DNA from: Anaerolineales bacterium
GTDB lineage: Bacteria > Chloroflexota > Anaerolineae > Anaerolineales > UBA4823
Direction: 5' to 3'
Assembly (NCBI GenBank): GCA_016932955.1
Contig: JAFGBV010000033.1
Span: 1 to 6,718, forward strand
Length of the DNA: 6,718 bases
Shown here piece by piece: positions 4,999 to 6,718 of the stretch (positions within the stretch are counted from its first letter, which is position 1; each line of letters starts with the position of its first letter). The notes under the pieces are model-generated. The model did not search any database and had not been told where the DNA came from. It saw only the letters and a program-made list of their open reading frames with translations. The position numbers and the translations under genes are program-made.

Positions 4999-6267
4999 AT
5001 CCGTCGTAACCTTCATATTGGCGTTGTTGTGACCGCCTTTATTGCCTTGGGGATAAGTGCAGTCCCAGCCCACGCGGGTGAGGTGATTACGGTTTGCGCT
5101 ACCGAATGTGATTTCCTGACGATCCAGGAGGCAATCGATCATCCAGGCATTGTGGCGGGGGCAGTCATCGAGGTGCGCGATGCAGTTCACACGGAGGGGG
5201 CGATTCAGGTCAGCAAGAATGTAACCTTATCAGGCCTGGGTGCTGATAAGACTGTGGTGCAGGCGCACACTGACCTGGAGGGATCCAATCAGCGGGTGTT
5301 TCTGGTACAGGCTGGCACGGCCGCCGTTATTCATGGAATGATGATCCGGTATGGTAATCCCCAGGAGGAACCGCAGGGCGGGGGCGGTATCCGTAACGAA
5401 GGCGAGCTGCGCGTGGAAGAATGTATCATCTCATACAACCAGGCCAGTTCTGGCGGCGGGCTGTACAATACGGGCACGCTTACTCTGGTCGACAGTTTGG
5501 TTAGCAACAATAGCACCTTCGGTGGTTCGTCAATAATGGAGTGCAACAATGGCGGCGGCATCAAGGCGCTGGCAGGAGCAGTAACGCTGATCAACACCAC
5601 TGTCAGCGGCAACAAAGCGCTGGGCAAAGGCGCCGGGATGCACATTGCCTGTAAAGCCACACTGGTGATGCAAAACAGCACCATCAGCGGCAACAATACA
5701 ACCTTCGACGGGGGCGGTATCTACCTGGATGGCGTTGCAGAAATCACCAACTCCACCATCGTGATGAACAGCGCCCATAACGGTGGCGGCATCTATGCAG
5801 ACGGCACGCCCGAGGAAGACTTTAAGCTTGGATTCTTGAACTACACTGCTACCGTGATCGCTGACAATATCATCTCCTTTGCAGAATATGGCGTTGCGGA
5901 CTGCAAGATAGGTGATCACGCTTCGATTGGGGTCAATGCCGGCAATTTTGTGGGAGACGGCAGTTGTGAAGCCTCCTTTTCCGGCGATGCGCGGCTGGGA
6001 CCGCTGGCTGACAACGGCGGCCTGACCCAAACTCATGCGCCGCTGGCGGGCAGCCCGTTGGTGGATGCCCTGCCCAGGGACCAGTGTCTGCTGGAAACGG
6101 ATCAACGCGGGCAAACGCGCCCATCGGGGAAAGCCTGCGATATTGGGGCGCTGGAGCTACTTCAGCATAAGAACCCGCTTTCTACCCCCTGGCTGGTAGC
6201 CGGTGGGGTGGCGCTGCTGCTTGGCTTTGGGCTTGCGATCGCGATGGGTTTGAGAAAGAAGGGATAA
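4996..6267 (+). CDS. Secreted, membrane-anchored right-handed beta-helix protein (choice-of-anchor Q type)
   Basis: Probably a surface protein; the target is unknown. It has 423 residues from the TTG at 4996. A signal peptide has Arg3-Arg4, a hydrophobic core (8-23) and likely cleavage after AHA (25-27). The mature start EVITVCATECDFLTIQEAID is typical of beta-helix proteins whose opening cap precedes a pectin-lyase-like fold. Residues about 125-275 carry six GGGI/GGGL-like turns and N-S/T-T-I/V-x-x-N motifs. The segment PLADNGGLTQTHAPLAGSP and then KACDIGALEL (about 335-388) is the choice-of-anchor Q signature. The C-terminus has one hydrophobic segment (about 398-418) followed by RKKG, which would hold the protein in the membrane with most of it outside. 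There are eight cysteines in the mature part, suggesting disulfides. No catalytic site of a polysaccharide lyase is evident, so adhesion or structure is as likely as enzymatic action. Confidence 0.85.
   Translation: MIRRNLHIGVVVTAFIALGISAVPAHAGEVITVCATECDFLTIQEAIDHPGIVAGAVIEVRDAVHTEGAIQVSKNVTLSGLGADKTVVQAHTDLEGSNQRVFLVQAGTAAVIHGMMIRYGNPQEEPQGGGGIRNEGELRVEECIISYNQASSGGGLYNTGTLTLVDSLVSNNSTFGGSSIMECNNGGGIKALAGAVTLINTTVSGNKALGKGAGMHIACKATLVMQNSTISGNNTTFDGGGIYLDGVAEITNSTIVMNSAHNGGGIYADGTPEEDFKLGFLNYTATVIADNIISFAEYGVADCKIGDHASIGVNAGNFVGDGSCEASFSGDARLGPLADNGGLTQTHAPLAGSPLVDALPRDQCLLETDQRGQTRPSGKACDIGALELLQHKNPLSTPWLVAGGVALLLGFGLAIAMGLRKKG
5380..5805 (+). repeat. Degenerate in-frame repeats coding for beta-helix coils
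   Basis: Six glycine-rich turns, GGG or GAG followed by I, L or M, begin at 5380, 5452, 5551, 5629, 5710 and 5782 (residues 129, 153, 186, 212, 239 and 263). The spacings are 72, 99, 78, 81 and 72 bases, all multiples of three, or 24 to 33 residues. Between turns are N-T-T-V-S-G-N and N-S-T-I-S-G-N, which are also alike in DNA (5591-5612 and 5672-5693). This fits coils of a right-handed beta-helix resembling chlamydial polymorphic-membrane-protein repeats. Confidence 0.7.
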
Positions 6268-6278
6268 GGCAAATTATT

Positions 6279-6718
6279 ATGGATGAAGTCTATCGCAGGC
6301 TTGCCAGGCATCTCGACCGCCAGCCTGGCGGCTTCCCGGCTACTGAGGATGGCATCGAGCTGCGCATCCTGCGGCGCCTGTTCAGGCCTGAGCAGGCGCC
6401 GCTTGCCCTGCATCTCAACCTGCTGGCCGAGCCTGCCGAGGTCGTGGCGCGCCGGGCCGGTAGGCCGCTGGAAGAAACACGCATTATGCTGGCTGAAATG
6501 GCTGATCGCGGCTTGATCATGGATCTGCACCCCGAAGGCAAGCCGGTCGAGTACATGAGCTACCAGTTTGTGGTGGGCATCTGGGAGTTCCAGGTCAACC
6601 GCCTGGACCCGGAGCTGATCCGCGATGTGGATGAATACATCGAGCGCGGCCTTTTTGTGCCCGAGGAATGGCAAGCCGTGCCGCAGCTGCGCACCATTCC
6701 GGTAGGCGAGAGCATTTC
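6279..6718 (+). CDS. 4Fe-4S-binding protein, N-terminal part (truncated by window edge)
   Basis: The first 146 residues are visible and the frame is still open at the right edge. The opening MDEVYRRLARHLDRQPGGFP, followed by ELRILRRLFRPEQAPLALHL (28-47) and later FVVGIWEFQVNRLDPELIRD (97-116) and VPQLRTIPVGESI (134-146), resembles from memory the N-terminal region of a group of 4Fe-4S dicluster proteins of anaerobes. The part around residues 45-82, with EVVARRAGRPLEETRIMLAEM and RGLI, looks like a winged-helix fold. No cysteine occurs in the visible part, so the cluster-binding motifs, if present, lie beyond the window. The ATG at 6279 follows AAGG (6266-6269) overlapping the stop of the previous gene. 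Physiological role unknown; a redox or electron-transfer function is inferred from the family only. Confidence 0.7.
   Translation, partial: MDEVYRRLARHLDRQPGGFPATEDGIELRILRRLFRPEQAPLALHLNLLAEPAEVVARRAGRPLEETRIMLAEMADRGLIMDLHPEGKPVEYMSYQFVVGIWEFQVNRLDPELIRDVDEYIERGLFVPEEWQAVPQLRTIPVGESI

Noticed and set aside
6162..6674. 170-codon minus-strand frame opposite the iron-sulfur protein
   Set aside because: It runs antisense to the beta-helix 3' end and to the plus-strand frame that has recognisable conserved motifs.

Overview
The window looks like an ordinary stretch of a bacterial chromosome, probably from Chloroflexota (an Anaerolineae-like lineage). That assignment is an inference. It rests on the LysRS sequence style (RISFELYLKRL in motif 2), a secreted choice-of-anchor-Q beta-helix protein, and a 4Fe-4S protein N-terminus of a type I associate with anaerobes. 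Coding DNA is moderately GC-rich. Two non-coding stretches, about 1384-1750 and 4270-4517, are clearly AT-rich.

Layout. The left part is on the minus strand: greA (849-1316) followed by lysS (start at 761, running off the left edge). greA has a good sigma-70-type promoter at 1355-1383 and a Rho-independent terminator at 786-825. A perfect TATAAT lies in the T-tract of that terminator, just before lysS. A 434-base divergent intergenic region (1317-1750) separates this unit from the plus-strand genes and contains an orphan minus-direction terminator-like hairpin.

The centre is a compact plus-strand operon for an ECF-type cobalt/nickel transporter: a CbiM/NikM protein fused to a C-terminal PDGLE (CbiN/NikN-type) domain, then the T component CbiQ, then the ATPase CbiO. 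The genes nearly abut (cbiM stop TAG directly followed by the cbiQ ATG; 5 nt between cbiQ and cbiO). CbiM/NikM binds the metal ion, CbiQ couples to ATPase movement, and CbiO hydrolyses ATP. No cobalamin riboswitch is visible upstream.

An AT-rich 248-base gap follows, holding a promoter candidate, a 29-codon mini-ORF and a 9-bp perfect inverted repeat whose left arm covers the mini-ORF's ribosome-binding region. Downstream come a GNAT-family N-acetyltransferase (4518-4967), a secreted membrane-anchored beta-helix protein that appears to start at a TTG (4996-6267), and the cysteine-free N-terminal part of a 4Fe-4S protein (6279 to the right edge). These three are closely spaced and could be co-transcribed, but the sequence shows no functional link between them.

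I see no mobile element, CRISPR array, tRNA or rRNA, and no clearly new multi-gene system. The best leads are the leader architecture at 4305-4517 and the start-site problem of CbiM, whose metal-binding Met-His normally has to be the exact N-terminus.
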